A stretch of DNA of 52,356 nucleotides from Cyclospora cayetanensis (lineage: Eukaryota; Apicomplexa; Conoidasida; Eucoccidiorida; Eimeriidae), in assembly GCF_002999335.1 (NCBI RefSeq), contig NW_020312184.1:1-52356 (forward strand). Reading direction: 5' to 3'. The notes under the pieces are model-generated. The model saw only the letters and a list, made by a program, of their open reading frames with translations. It was not told the DNA's origin and did no database searches. Below are positions 31,301 through 43,600 of the stretch, in pieces; the stretch's first letter is position 1; each line of letters opens with the position of its first letter. The position numbers and the translations under genes were made by a program.

Positions 31301-34300
31301 AGCACAAAGATTTCAACGTGCACTTGCAGTCACAGAGTCATTGTACTTAAAGCTTTGGCGGAAGTACAGCCATTATGAAAGTCGCCTTCACAGCATAAAA
31401 CGCCGATACTTGCATCTTGTGAAATATTCGGAGCTTGCGCTGAGGTGTGAAGCAGTTTGTTAAAGTTTGTGCCTCGCTGCAGTATCAAGCAGAAATACGA
31501 AAGGGCCACATTCTGATTAGCAGGAAACAACAGCTTGTCGACCAGTTGAACAGGTAACTATTACACGGGATGCATTACAAACGCATATTGACTTCAGAAC
31601 ACATGCAAAAACGCGCAGTAAGCTTAAGCTTCCCCTCCCCCTCCCCCTCCACTGCAATACATGAAAGCAGAAGCCGTACGGGGAGTCATCCACGTGCTGG
31701 AATCTGGGATGCCATGAGACAATGCAACCGAGCTTTTGACCAGGGAATACGATGCCAAGAAAAGTGCGAATGGGGAGGAATCCTCTGGAGTTTTGGATGC
31801 AACGATTCGAGGGTTGAAGTAGGCTTCTGCACTTGCGTGTTCGAAACAAGTAATAATCTGAGGCTGCGCGCCTCCTGAAACCGTGTAGCATCGGCCCTGC
31901 AGGATAGCTTAGTAAGCCGAAGCGACACAAAATATGTGAAGGGCTGGAATTCACGCCTCCACTTTTGTGGGTCACTGCTCATGGCGGATACCAGAGGGTA
32001 TATTGCGGTAGATTTGTATATTAGCCTCTCTTGTGAGAGTACCTGGTTTCTTTTCTTCGCAAAACGCCACCACCGAAATAGCAACTGCGATACTAGAATA
32101 TGGCAAGTAGAATCCTTTAGCCAATTAAACGGCCTTGATAGAATCCGCATAGTTTTTTTCCCTACAGGCGCACATTGAATATTCAGTTAGACAGCGCTTG
32201 CTAAAATGTGCACACAAAGTATTCGCGATCATCGACTGAAACTTTTGTAGCCACTAAGAATGAAGTCTTTCCTTTATTGTATGGGTATGTGACCCTAACA
32301 ATAAATGCTGATGAGGTAATGGGTATATCGTTAAACATGGATAAACTACCGGAAGATTGATAGCCACACAAACGAAAAATGCTTTGTCCTTTTGTTTGTT
32401 GCTCACGTAGGAGCCAATCGGCACAGAACGCCCAGAACATAGCGGAGCTGCAGCAAGTATGGATCAAGAAGCAGACCGACCTGATAAATCTACAGGCCAA
32501 AATAGGGGGGAAAAGGGAGGAAGTAAGGCTGGCTACCCCACCGAATCCAACTTGGGTTTTGATTCTACTGTATCGCGGCGGCATCAGCCGCAATTGTGAT
32601 AGCAGACTACAAAAGGTAGGTGATTTTCGACAAAACTCTGTACCGCAGGTGGCCGCAAAGAAGGACGAGGTGGCGATTCGCAAGCAGAGGAATGTCCGGA
32701 TTAGCGGCGAAGTGGAAGCAACGAAGAGAGAGATCAAGACGCTTACATCCGAGCTGAAAGAGATGCAGCATCTGGTGGATCGAATGAGCAGGCAAATGGT
32801 TGCGTTTAAAGACGGACAGGCAAAGTTCGAAAACGAGGCAGCCGCAGTGGCGGGAGAAGCGGCGCTCCAGCTAGAGCAGAAGAATACCCAAAAAGAGGAG
32901 TTGCGTTTGAGCGTAAAGGTCTATCATTTATGTTTTTTATGCATCAGGCTCTCTAAAAGTTCGTGCACTCTTATTCAATGGTAGCACTCAGTGTACTTGA
33001 ATGGTATGCTGCAAATTCCCCTTCCCAAACAGTGCGGGCACAGGAATTTGCATAACGTCTGTATCCTATATTGAATACAAATACCACGCAGCATTTGGTG
33101 TCGTTCAGAAAACAGAAGAAGAGCGTGATACGTGCCTTGAAGAAATTCTCAGCTTGGAAAGCCAAGTGATGCTGTGGGAGAGAAAGATTACCCTAGAAAA
33201 GGAAATGCAGATGGCCATTGATCCGTCCATTGGACAGGTATCCCGTTTCTATGTATTAAACCTTGCTGCGTACTTCATAGACCTTGTTTCTGCCAGTAAC
33301 ATATATTCTAGCTCCTGCAAAAAAAGCGCAGACTAGCGGGCATAAGCAGTAGAATTCGGGTTGAGGACATGACGGTTTTGCACTAGCTTTGTTGGAAACA
33401 TATGCTTTCAGAGCGAGTTAACTGCCATGAAAAAAGAAATTCATCGAATGGAATTGCGGGAAATACAACTTAAAAACACCCAAGACCATTTAGTGAATGA
33501 ACTGAAACGGGTACACTAGCCCTTCCAGACCTTTCGGACAATGTTCCGAATTCATGATTCGGGCACTGTACAAACGTTTATGCCTCTTAAGCTATTTGTA
33601 TTCTGTATTCTATCTCAAAGGAGTACTGTATCGCGTGCACAACCTACGATCTGGCAATAAAAGATGTACTCGCTTGAACAGTTCATTTTACACGTTTCAC
33701 TGTTCTCGCCGTCCTGCCACCAACACTCCAAGAGATGTTGTACTATCTCTCCCTTGCTTCTAGTTCAGTCAGTGGTGGCTACCTAGGACACGGCTTCCAT
33801 GTGTTCTGAGCGGCCCCCATGCAAAGCGCCAGCAGTCTGTCACACCAAGCATCTCGGAGTTTGAATCCACCTGCGCATTGCAGATGCTGGATAAACGGGA
33901 CTATATTCATGTGCGCAACGAACCCCGCTCACGTGAAGTCAATGAGGCGCATCAGAAAACGGTACTCCAACGGAAGCTTGCGGCCCTTGATACAAGGCTT
34001 AAAGAGGCAGAAGGTAGATGGTAGATGCACTCCACAACCGTACTATTGCACCGCAACTCTAAGAGATAGGCCAGTAATAAAATGAAGTTCTAGGCGATTT
34101 GCCTGACCGTATAAATATGCGTGAACTAGAATTGTGGGGAAGGGACATTGAGCAATAACGAAAAATGGGCTGTGAAGCGATCTGATCCAACCTGGCCAAC
34201 ATCTGAATAGCCGTAATCCGTTAATCCCACCTTACCAGGCCTGAACCATAGATTCTATGCATCCAGCCTAGGACAGCTTTACCCGCTCTAGATCGCTATG

Positions 34301-36084
34301 GAATTTTGCGAAAAACAGGCTTCTGCCTCAAATTATCTAGTTTTGTGGCTGGGGAACTGCGTGGGCTTGGCAGTTCTGTAGATTGCCGAAAGAGTGGGAA
34401 CTGAGCGCTTCAAGTCATCTTTGCAGTAGGCATACGTGATATTGCGGCTCCTCTTGTTGTCACAGAGCAAAGCACCAAGACAGAAGCTGTGTTCGAGACC
34501 ACGACAGCAACTCTCGCCGAGGTTTGCACGAACATATATGCGCCTACCCCCGCATGCCTGGGCTTTGCGTTTGCATATCGCGTTCTTTAGAGCGACTGTA
34601 CCCACAAAATTATTCAGTTCCTAAGTCTCGTAAGCGTCAAACAATTTACTCGCGGTGCTGTGTAAGGCCTTACCCGCCTGTGGTAACGCTGCAGATCCAA
34701 AGTCAGATTACAACTTTGAAGCGAGAAATTGAGGAAGCCCAGAGCAAAATGAAGGCCGCCGAGAGTTCAGTGGAGAAAGAAAAAGGCACGAAGCGCTTAG
34801 AGCTGCCCAACGCCTGCCACCTGTCAATGCATTCGCGTGTATTAGTGCCAGTAATATTTGAAGAGGCTTAGTTTTCTAAACTAACTGCGCTTCGCCAGTA
34901 GAAATGAGCTCACATGCTTTACGCTGGCGTCTTGCGGCTGCAGTGCGCCTGATGTTTGAAAAAGCCTGCCTCGTGCAAATGCAACGCACTTTGAAGGACA
35001 TCGCAAAACTTTCAGACGAGGACCTCAAGATTCGGCTGAAGGCAAGCATGACACACGCAGCTAGTGCAAGTTCACTGCTTCAAAGGTTTGGCCACACTGC
35101 GTGTAACTTACTTGTGCGAGAACCCGCCGCATGTGTGGCCCTAGCGGTCACAGCAAACAAGACGACATAGCAACCACCGTGTGCAGTTTGGTGGTCATAG
35201 ATACAACTAAGCTACTCTTTAGCAACGTAGGGTGGTTCTCGCATATGATGGCTGAGTGAGGGTGTAACAAGGAGAATCTAGAAGCCCCAACAGGAAGACG
35301 GGTTCCGGGGCAGGATTTTGCACTTATTGCAGCCATCGATAGAACTGGCCATCTACAATGTACAGAGAGAGGCGGCGAGCGTTGCAGCGGCTCTTGCCGA
35401 GGCGGAGCAGGTGAGCAGTGTCTCGCAGTGTGCTTCCACACACTTGAATGCGGATTGAAGTTCTTGGCATTGTCGAAATAGACCCTCTAAGGCGTGCAGC
35501 ATCCTCAGAAAACTGGTTCGTAATTGGGCACAGGAAGAAGAGACTGAAGCCGATGCATCAATGCGTGGAAGCCGGTGCCTCCTTGCACACCTTACAGAAT
35601 CTCGTGCTTTACTGGTGCTGCAGATATCACCGGCACTGCAGCCGACAATGAGCGCTTTCCGGGCATGGGCATTGCACCTTGCAAACGCAAGCACACTGTA
35701 CAGGCTCCATCCCTCGGCTTTGCGGTACTCCGCAGAGTGAATAGAATGTTCTCCTAGTGATGGATGTAGGGGGCTGGGCTACGAGCAAGCAGCCTCCACT
35801 ACACTGGTTAGAAGTAAGAAAGGATTGGTAGAGTTTATTCAAGAGTTGTCTGTTCGTGTGGCGTATCTATTGCAGAGTATTTGAGCTTTAAACACCACCA
35901 TGCAATTTCTGTGCCTGTGCCCTAAACGCTATGTGCAACTAGTTGTGAACGCTTAGGGTACCCAGCGCGTGCAGCTACGCGCAGCGTAACTGTCCCTTTC
36001 CCCTCATGTCAGGAGCTTTGTGAGGTTCGAGGGCAAGAAAGGGAGAAAGCCTTTTCTGAGAAATTCTCAAAAACTTTCTTCTAA
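28368..36084 (+). CDS. CCDC40: CCDC40/FAP172-like axonemal ruler coiled-coil protein, about 20 exons
   Basis: In other organisms CCDC40 with CCDC39 forms the 96-nm molecular ruler that places dynein arms and radial spokes on ciliary doublets. Exons: 28368-28615, 28786-28962, 29164-29362, 29568-29734, 29941-30162, 30379-30495, 30883-31062, 31483-31553, 31744-31818, 32411-32522, 32649-32918, 33109-33237, 33412-33510, 33884-34013, 34466-34521, 34695-34785, 34944-35041, 35333-35410, probably more near 35492-35720, and 36013-36084 (TAA). Phases agree through exon 35333-35410. Hallmarks shared with CCDC40 are PDHPLLRDAQATLKEHL and GELGVELFEAQQRL (first exon), EIDEIMKGKREL, ILISRKQQLVDQLN, and ESQVMLWERKITLEKEM with IGQSELTAMKKEIHRM. 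The listed exons give about 860 residues, nearly all coiled coil. The start codon is not identified: an ATG at 28319 would need a 24-nt intron, which is doubtful, so an upstream exon is likely. Three introns appear to be GC-AG. The last exons are tentative. Confidence 0.85.
30496..30882 (+). other. Probable GC-AG intron in the CCDC40-like gene
   Basis: The exon ends STHHK with AAG at 30493-30495, followed by GCAAGT, an exact GC-donor consensus. The next exon starts at 30883 (after TTCAG) with KTKALLQGCEERE in phase 0. The nearest GT (30501) would leave phase 1, which the acceptor cannot take. Confidence 0.7.
34786..34943 (+). other. Possible GC-AG intron in the CCDC40-like gene
   Basis: The coiled-coil exon ends VEKEK plus one base (34785), followed by GCACGA. 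The next exon (34944, after GGCTGCAG) continues in phase 1 as VRLMFEKACLVQMQ. A GT donor further on (about 34838) would also keep the phase but adds a non-helical stretch, so this one is uncertain. Confidence 0.4.
35042..35332 (+). other. Probable GC-AG intron in the CCDC40-like gene
   Basis: The exon ends DEDLKIRLK with AAG at 35039-35041, followed by GCAAGC. The next exon (35333) reads PSIELAIYNVQREAAS in phase 0 after a TTATTGCAG acceptor. The only good GT donor downstream (about 35083) would leave phase 2 and run into a stop. Confidence 0.6.
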
Positions 36085-37645
36085 GCGTTCCGTCAGTCGA
36101 AAGTTCAGTGTCTTCGTACGGACCCCTCAGAGCGAGCATTACAGTCATCTCTTTCATGCTGCTCTAGGAAATTCCACAAAGGAGGGCTCTTTTGCGTGTT
36201 CTCTTGCCCTCCTTTGCGCGAAGGAGAGGAGAGTTTATTAGCTAATCTACGTCCTAGACATGCTACACTAGGTACTAGGAGGCCTCTTGAAGAAGGCCTG
36301 CCCGGCTGCACTGCTAAACTGCGACTCCGGCGATCTTAATCTGTGACCGCGAATACAGAACCAATACACGCTTTCTTTTGTATCGCTGAAGAGCGACAAT
36401 GTCGCTCCAGGGATGCAGAAAAATTCGATTCAGGAGGGAACTGCCTCTTTACAAGCGTAAGCAACACAGCCTCGGCTCCATGTTGAGGAGGCGCGCCCCA
36501 GTCCTTACTGCAAGGGAGAGTAATGGCCAAAGAAATGCACGCTGAGGCGGCATGCGGCTCAACACAATCTAAGGGCAAGACCGTCAGCTGTAGCGTTGCA
36601 CTTGCAGGAGGCTTTCTTTTGCCAGTTCGTGGCAAGCATCGCTGTCTGAACCCTTAGCCTGCGGAGCATCCACGGCCCTGTGGACAAAGGGGAGCGAGGA
36701 GAAATAAGCTGCATGCCCATAGCTCGACGAGAATCGCGGCATGCAGTGATCAGCCCGTGCTGCTCAGATCTGGCCCGCTTAACACAGGCTTCGAGTATTC
36801 GCAGAGCTTGAGCCCTCAGCCTCTCCGTTCAGCGAGTTGGCCGCATCGGCACCAGCATACACATTTTGGAGGAAGGGTTTTTCCTTTAGAGGGCAGCTGC
36901 ATCAGGCTTCAAGTTGCATGTGCTAGACAGATCCCCCGCTGCGCGGCACGGCGTTAAGAGAAACTTGGCAACCGTAGCAGCGAAGGCATTCGCACAGCTT
37001 GGAACGCTGGTCCACCATGGCTCCCTGAATTCCGACTCGAGAATGCATGGCGTGAAGTTGCATTTTTCGCAAGAATTCGCAACTCAAGGCGCCTTCGCTT
37101 TGCAGTGCAAGTGGTGTTTTAAGGGACCGCGCAGGGGCGAGAGGCGGCTGCCCTTGCCGCTACCCCTAGCAGGCATTCGACCCCCCTTCTGCGGCGGAGG
37201 AACTCGTGTCAGGGGGCCCTTCGCCCTCTTCTTATCTCCTAATTGCTGCATTTCTTCCGACAAACTCACTGGTTTCAGAAGGTTGCGGCTCGAACCACGC
37301 CTTCCCTCGGTTCGGCTCGCGTCCTCAGGTGACACGGAGGCTGCGAGCAGCCCAGCCCTCGCGAAGCCCACTCCTCCCTACATCCGCTAACCAGAAATTC
37401 CATGCTTCGAGGAAAATCGGCTGCAACAATCCACCCTCGCGTTCTGCTGCCTGAGGCGCAGCCTCCTCAGGAGCTGCCTGCCCTTCCGCGGGGGGGCACC
37501 CAGCACACCCATGATGTCGCGCAGCAGCGAGCTCGACACGTGAAAGCGACTTCGAACTGCACGGCTTTTCGGCGACAACACGAAGAACGCCTCAGGCCGC
37601 CTCTGGGGGCCCCCAAGGGGCCCCCAGAGGCGGCTTTCTGCCACA
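36085..37645. other. Intergenic region before the large repeat-bearing gene
   Basis: About 1.5 kb between the proposed stop of the CCDC40-like gene and the start of the large gene, both on the plus strand. No gene was recognised. GC content and GGGCCC-type words rise toward the right end, which closes with a perfect hairpin at 37596-37634 just before the start codon. Confidence 0.5.
37596..37634. promoter_or_regulatory. Perfect 18-bp GC-rich hairpin just before a start codon
   Basis: The arm GCCGCCTCTGGGGGCCCC (37596-37613) is exactly complementary to 37617-37634, with a 3-nt loop CAA. The hairpin ends 11 nt before the ATG at 37646. If transcribed it would be a very stable stem in the 5' leader, of a kind known to slow scanning ribosomes. 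Whether the transcript includes it is unknown. Confidence 0.6.
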
Positions 37646-40600
37646 ATGAAGGGCCCCTTGCAGACGGCTCTCCTCGGGTTGGCAGCGGCTCGCAGCAGCA
37701 CTGCAGACTTCCGGAGAGAGGCGCAGCGCGTGCTCGACGCCTTTGACTTAGAGGCCAGCAGCGACGCCAACAGCGTAGTCTTCTGGGTAAAGACTCAACA
37801 GATCGCTGCCAACGCAGCGCTCCAGCAGCTGCAGCGCTGTCTCCCTCCACAGCAACTCCCGCAGCGGAAAGGAACGCCTGCGCTCGCAGCCAATGACAGC
37901 CTCCTGCTCCTCGCCATCGTCAGCAGAGCTCACACTCGCCTTGGCCTTCTCCTGGAAGGGGCCTCAAAAGCACAAGAATGCGAAGAAGCCGCAGAGGGGC
38001 CCCTTGATGACGCCATCCACGCGGTGCTCATTATGCTGCAGCATGTGAACAGCAAGAACCGCGCAGCCTTAGAAAACTATGCACAGGCAACGCACAAGGG
38101 CATCCACCACATCGTTGCAGCTGCCGAAGAATGGGAAAAAAGCTGCTACAGAGTCTTGGAACTGCTTACTCGACACGTCAAATTAATTGCACATCTTCCA
38201 GAAGCACGGAAAGGTCTGCAGAAGAACGAGCCTATATATATATACATATGCACCCCTTTCTGTTTTGTTGTTGTTTCTGTTGTTGCTGCTGTTTTTTTGT
38301 TGCTGTTTTTGTTGTTTTTGTTGTTGTTGTTGTTTTTTTCCTTGCTGTTGTTTTTGCTGCTGTTTTTGTTGTTTTTGTTGCTGTTGTTTTTTTTGCTGTT
38401 GCTTTCGTTGTTTTTGTTGCTGTTGTTGTTTTTGTTTTTGTTGTTTTTGTTGCTGCTGTTGTTTTTGTTTTTGTTGCTGCTGTTGTTTTCGATGCTCCTG
38501 CTGTTGTTTTCGATGCTCCTGCTGTTGTTTTTGATGCTCCTGTTTTAGTTGCTTTTGTTGCTGTTGCTGCTCCTGTGATTGTTGTTGTTGCTCCTGCGCG
38601 TACTTGCACATGCGTCTAAGACCCTTTTCCTTCGCGTCTTTTTGCATCCCTGGATGGCTGGCGATGGTGGTGTGTGGCATATAATCCGTGCGGTTGTTGT
38701 GAGAGAAAATTGGAGGTGTTTTCGTTTGCACTGCTGCTGCGACAGGTGCCTTGTGGCAGCTTCTCACGGGGATGGAGGAAGGAAGCCTTCCCCAGAAATG
38801 CGCTGTCATTGCTGCTTCCTTGTGCCTCATCCCTTCCTTCAAGTCCGCAACAGCTGCACACATCAAGCGAACGCTGAGGCGGTTGCTGGTGCAACTGCGC
38901 GACTGCTGTCTTGGCGAAGAGTTGCCTGCACAAGTCACCACCAACTTAGCGCTGATAGAGGCACTGCTGCTGCTGCTGCTGCGTCTCTCTCTCGCGTTTC
39001 CTTTAGCCTTCCGCAGCCAGTTGTTTCTCTGCTGCATCCCACAGCTCCGTCAGAAGGCGAGACACGATACCGAACATCAGGCCTTACTTGAGGAAACTCA
39101 TAGGATGAGGAATTCTCACCTGCAGATGGAGGGGGAGCAGCAACAGCGACAGCAAGAGCAGCACCAGCAACAGCTGCAAGAGCAACGGCAGCACCAGCAA
39201 CAGCTGCTGCCGCAGGAGCAGCCACCACAAGAGCAGCTCAGGCTGCAGCAAAAACAATATGGCGATCCTCAGCGTGCAGACCATTGGCTCCAACCTACAC
39301 TGGATAGTCCTTTTCCTCTCTCGAGGAAAATGCTCGTTCAGCAGGAGCAAGGGCAGCCGTTGCCTAAACATGTACCACCAGCATCAGCAGCAGCAGGAGC
39401 AGCGTCAGCAGCAGGAGCAGCAATATCAGCACCAGCAACAGCATCAGCATCAGCTTCAGGAGCAGCGTCAGCATCAGCTTCAGGAGCCTCAGCAGTATCA
39501 GGAGTCTCAGCATCAGGAGTCTCAGCAGTATCAGCAGCATCAGCAGCATCAGCAGTATCACCATCAGCAATATCAGCAGTATCAGCAGCATCAGCAGCAT
39601 CAGCAGTATCACCGTCAGCAATATCACCGTTGGAATGGCAGCCTCTTGCGCTGGTTGTACTGCAGAGACTTTCCCGCCTCTCGGTGCTTCGCTTGTTCTC
39701 CACCAAAGGACGAAGCACACTGCTGCAACTTTGCCGTCTTTCACTTCGCTGCTTAAGAGCGCCTTCACTCTTCGCCCCTCTCCCTGTAGCAAAACTCAGT
39801 GCGTTGTTTACAAGCAGCCGCAAGTGCAGCAGCACCCGCCGATGCTGCTTTTCCGAAAAAAAATCCAGCTCTGTTCCTTCCTCTCGCTCTCTCCCTGCTC
39901 CCTGTTCTTCTTTCTCCCTGCTCTTTCCTCTCTGTCTCTCTCCCTGCTCCTTTCTCCTTCTGCGAAGCGCCGTTTGTTTTTCCTCCAAGCTTGTAGGTAG
40001 ACCCCGCGTCAGTTTCAAGTGCAGGCATTCATGTTGTTGCTGCTGCTACTGCTGCTGCTACTGCTGCTGCTACTGCTGCTGCTACTGCTGCTGCTACTGC
40101 TGCTGCTACTGCTGCTGCTACGGCTGCTGCTACTGCTGCTGCTACTGCTGCTGCTACTGCTGCTGCTACTGCTGCTGCTACTGCTGCTGCTACTGCTGCT
40201 GCTACTGTTCCTCCACCTCTCTCCCTCTCTCTGTCTCTCTCCCTCTCCCCTTCTGCAGAACCCTTTCGTGAGCTTCTGCGCAATTTAATTACCTCCATAC
40301 CCCTACTCTTGGAGGAAGAGGCGGAGAGTCCTCTAACACCTCAAGGAGCAACTTCTTGGCGACTCAGAGGTCGACTAAAAGTTCACGCTGCAGTGACGCT
40401 CAGTTCAGCGCTGAACGCTCTCGACTCATCTAATGGAGAGTCTGCTTTGCAGTATGCCTCTGCACACTTCCATCCTCAATCGTCGCCGCGAAGGAAGCTT
40501 GTGCCTTTCTTCCTTCTCTCATTCTTGTTCTTCCTTTTCTTGTTCTTGTTCTTGTTCTTCCTTTTCTTGTTCTTGTTCTTCGTCTTGTTCTTGTTCTTGT

Positions 40601-43600
40601 TCTTGTTCTTGTTCTTGTTCTTCGTCTTGTTCTTGTTCTTCTTGATCTTGTTCTTCTTGTGCTTCTTGTTTTTCTTCTTGTTTTTCTTCTTGTTCTTGTT
40701 TTCTTGTTCTTGTTCTTGTTCTTCCTCTTCTTGCTCTTGTTCATGTTCTTGTTCTTCTTGTTCTTGTTCTTGTTCTTGTTCTTCGTCTTGTTCTTGTTCT
40801 TCTTGATCTTGTTCTTCTTGTGCTTTTTGTTTTTCTTCTTGTTTTAGTTCTTCTGCTTCTTGTTCTTGTTCTTCTTCTTCTTGTTCTGGTTCTTGTTCTT
40901 GTTCTTAATCATGTTCTTATTCTTCTTGCTCTTGTTCTTGTTCTTGTTCTTCTTGTGCTTCTTGTTTTTCTTCTTGTTTTTCTTCTTGTTTTAATTCTTC
41001 TTGTTCTTGTTCTTCTTCTTCTTGTGCTTCTTGTTTTTCTTCTTGTTTTTCTTCTTGTTTTAGTTCTTCTTGTTCTTGTTCTTCTTGTTCTTGTTCTTCT
41101 CATTCTTGTTCTTGTTCTTAATCATGTTCTTATTCTTCTTGCTCTTGTTCTTGTTCTTGTTCTTCTTGTGCTTTTCGTTCTTGTTCTTCTTGTGCTTCTT
41201 GTTTTTCTTCTTGTTTTTCTTCTTGTTTTTGTTCTTCTTGTGCTTGTTCTTCTTGTTCTTGTTCTTCTTGCTCTTGTTCTTGTTCTTGTTCTTCTTGTGC
41301 TTTTTGTTCTTGTTCTTCTTGTGCTTCCTCTTGTTTTTCTTCTTGTTTTTCTTCTTGTTCTTGTTCTTCCTTCTCTCATTCTTGTTCTTGTTCTTAATCA
41401 TGTTCTTGTTCTTCTTGTTCTTGTTCTTCCTTCTCTCATTCTTGTTCTTCCTTCTCTCATTCTTGTTCTTCCTCTTCTTGTTCTTCTTGTTCTTCCTCTT
41501 CTTGTTCTTGTTCTTCTTGTTCTGCTTCTTCTGTTTGTTGTTGTTCTTCTTCATCATCTTCGTCATCATCATCATGTTCCTTTTCGCTTCCTCCCTGCCC
41601 TGCGCACGCTGCAGGCAGACAGGACGAGCTGCTGTTGTGTTTGCCATTGTTGTTTACTTTTTTTGTTTCCTGCCGCAGGATGTTGACTGACGAAGCGTGG
41701 ATGCACCGCGTCTCGCAAGCAGATCTCGTGGCAGAGGCCTTATGGGAAGTATCTGTTCTGAGACGGGGGGGAGGCTTTTTGCAGCAGCAGCCACAGCAGC
41801 AAGGTGCACAAGGCGATCGCCAGCACTACTACTACTACTCCTGCTGCTGCTGCGCCTCCTGCAAGGGCAGATTTACCAGCAGCCTCAGCAGCAGCAGCAG
41901 CAGCAGCACGGGGGGGGGTGCCTTTGACTGCTCTTCAGACGATAGCAACTTAAGAACTTCTTCGGGAAGACGTGCATCTTCTGTTTGTGCAGCGAGAGCG
42001 ACCAGCAGAGGCAGCTCGCTGCTCCAGGCAGCTCCGTTGCAAGCTGAGGCGGCAGTGAAAGCTTCACGAAAAGACTGTCGAGAAGCAGCTCACTCCGCAA
42101 AGGCAGATTTCGGAGACGATGCGAGCTGCAGTGGCCTCTTGAAAATTGGCACTGCCCTTGGCTCCTTCCTGCTTCACAAGATCGAGTCAAGCTTGACACG
42201 GATGTCACCAGCCAGCTACGGATTTTGGTGAGCGGAGGAGTTCTTCTGTTTGCCCGCTGCAACGCGCATGCTGCTCTCTGGCGGCTGCTGCAAGGGGCAA
42301 GAGGGGGAAGAAAGAGGAGGGAAGGGGGGTGAAGAAGGCTGGAGGAGGAGACGCTGCCTTGCTTTCGCTGCGAGAAGCTGGATGAACAGCTCTGCTTTCT
42401 GAGCGAACGCTATTCGAGATATCCATGCGCAGCCAGAGTCGCCCATAAAAACACAAGAAGTGCTGGCAAGTGCCGCCTCGTTCGGACTGTCTGGAGGCTG
42501 CAGAGAGATGGAAAGAAAAAAGGATTGACTTCTCGTAGCCAACTGAGTGCTAAAAGGGACTGGGCGTGCATGCATGCATGCATGCATGCATGCATGGCTG
42601 TAATTGTGTGCGCAGGTTCCTAATAGCAGTCCGCGCTTGCGAGCTGTACGGCTGGTGCCTCCCGCGGAAGATGCAGCAGCAGCTCTTTGCAGCTGCAGCG
42701 GAAGCTCTGCTTGCAGCCTTGAGACAAGATCTTGAAGCGGCAGCAACGGCGGGGGTAGGAGCACTAGCAGCAGCATGCACAGCCGACTGCTTCACTGGAG
42801 AGGCTTGCATCATGCAAGCCTTGGCAGCAGTCCTCATGATACCAGTACATCGCAGTTTGCAGCGCAGGCAGCACAAGCAACTCGATCCTTGTCTTGAAGA
42901 CTCCAGGGAGTCTACGCACTGCCAAGAATGCGGAGCGGCTGCGTGGAGTAACGTTTCGAATGAGGCTGTCACAGCGCAGAAGGGTGTAAACTTGGGAGTT
43001 CCTCTCCTTGCCAGTCAGCTGCTGGCACCAAGCCCAATAGCCTCCTGCCTCTGGTAAAAATGTTGCTGTTCATATTGCTGCTACACGTAGTGTTGCTCTT
43101 CATACTGCTGCTATACGTAGTGTTGCTGGTCACACTGCTGCTGTACATACAGCTGCTGGTCATATTGCTGCTGATCATATTGCTGCTATACGTAGTGTTG
43201 CTCTTCATACTGCTGCTGTTCATACTGCTGCTGTACGTACAGCTGCTGTTCATATTGCTGCTGTTTATACTGCTGCTCCACGTAGTGTTGCTGGTCATAC
43301 TGCTGCTGTTCATACTGCTGGTATACGTAGTGTTGCTGGTCATATTGCTGCTGTTTATACTGCTGCTATACGTAGTGTTGCTGGTCATACTGCTGCTGTA
43401 CATACAGCTGCTGGTCATATTGCTGCTGTGCATACTGCTGCTGGTCATATTGCTGCTGTTTATACTGCTGCTATACGTAGTGTTGCTGGTCATACTGCTG
43501 CTGTACATACAGCTGCTGTGCATACTGTTGCTGGTCATATTGCTGCTGTTCATACTGCTGCTATACGTAGTGTTGCTGGTCATATTGCTGCTGTTCATAC

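Noticed and set aside
38183..39037. 284-codon minus-strand frame with long Gln/Lys runs
   Set aside because: Generated by the GTT-rich intron tract of the large gene read backwards; no domain.
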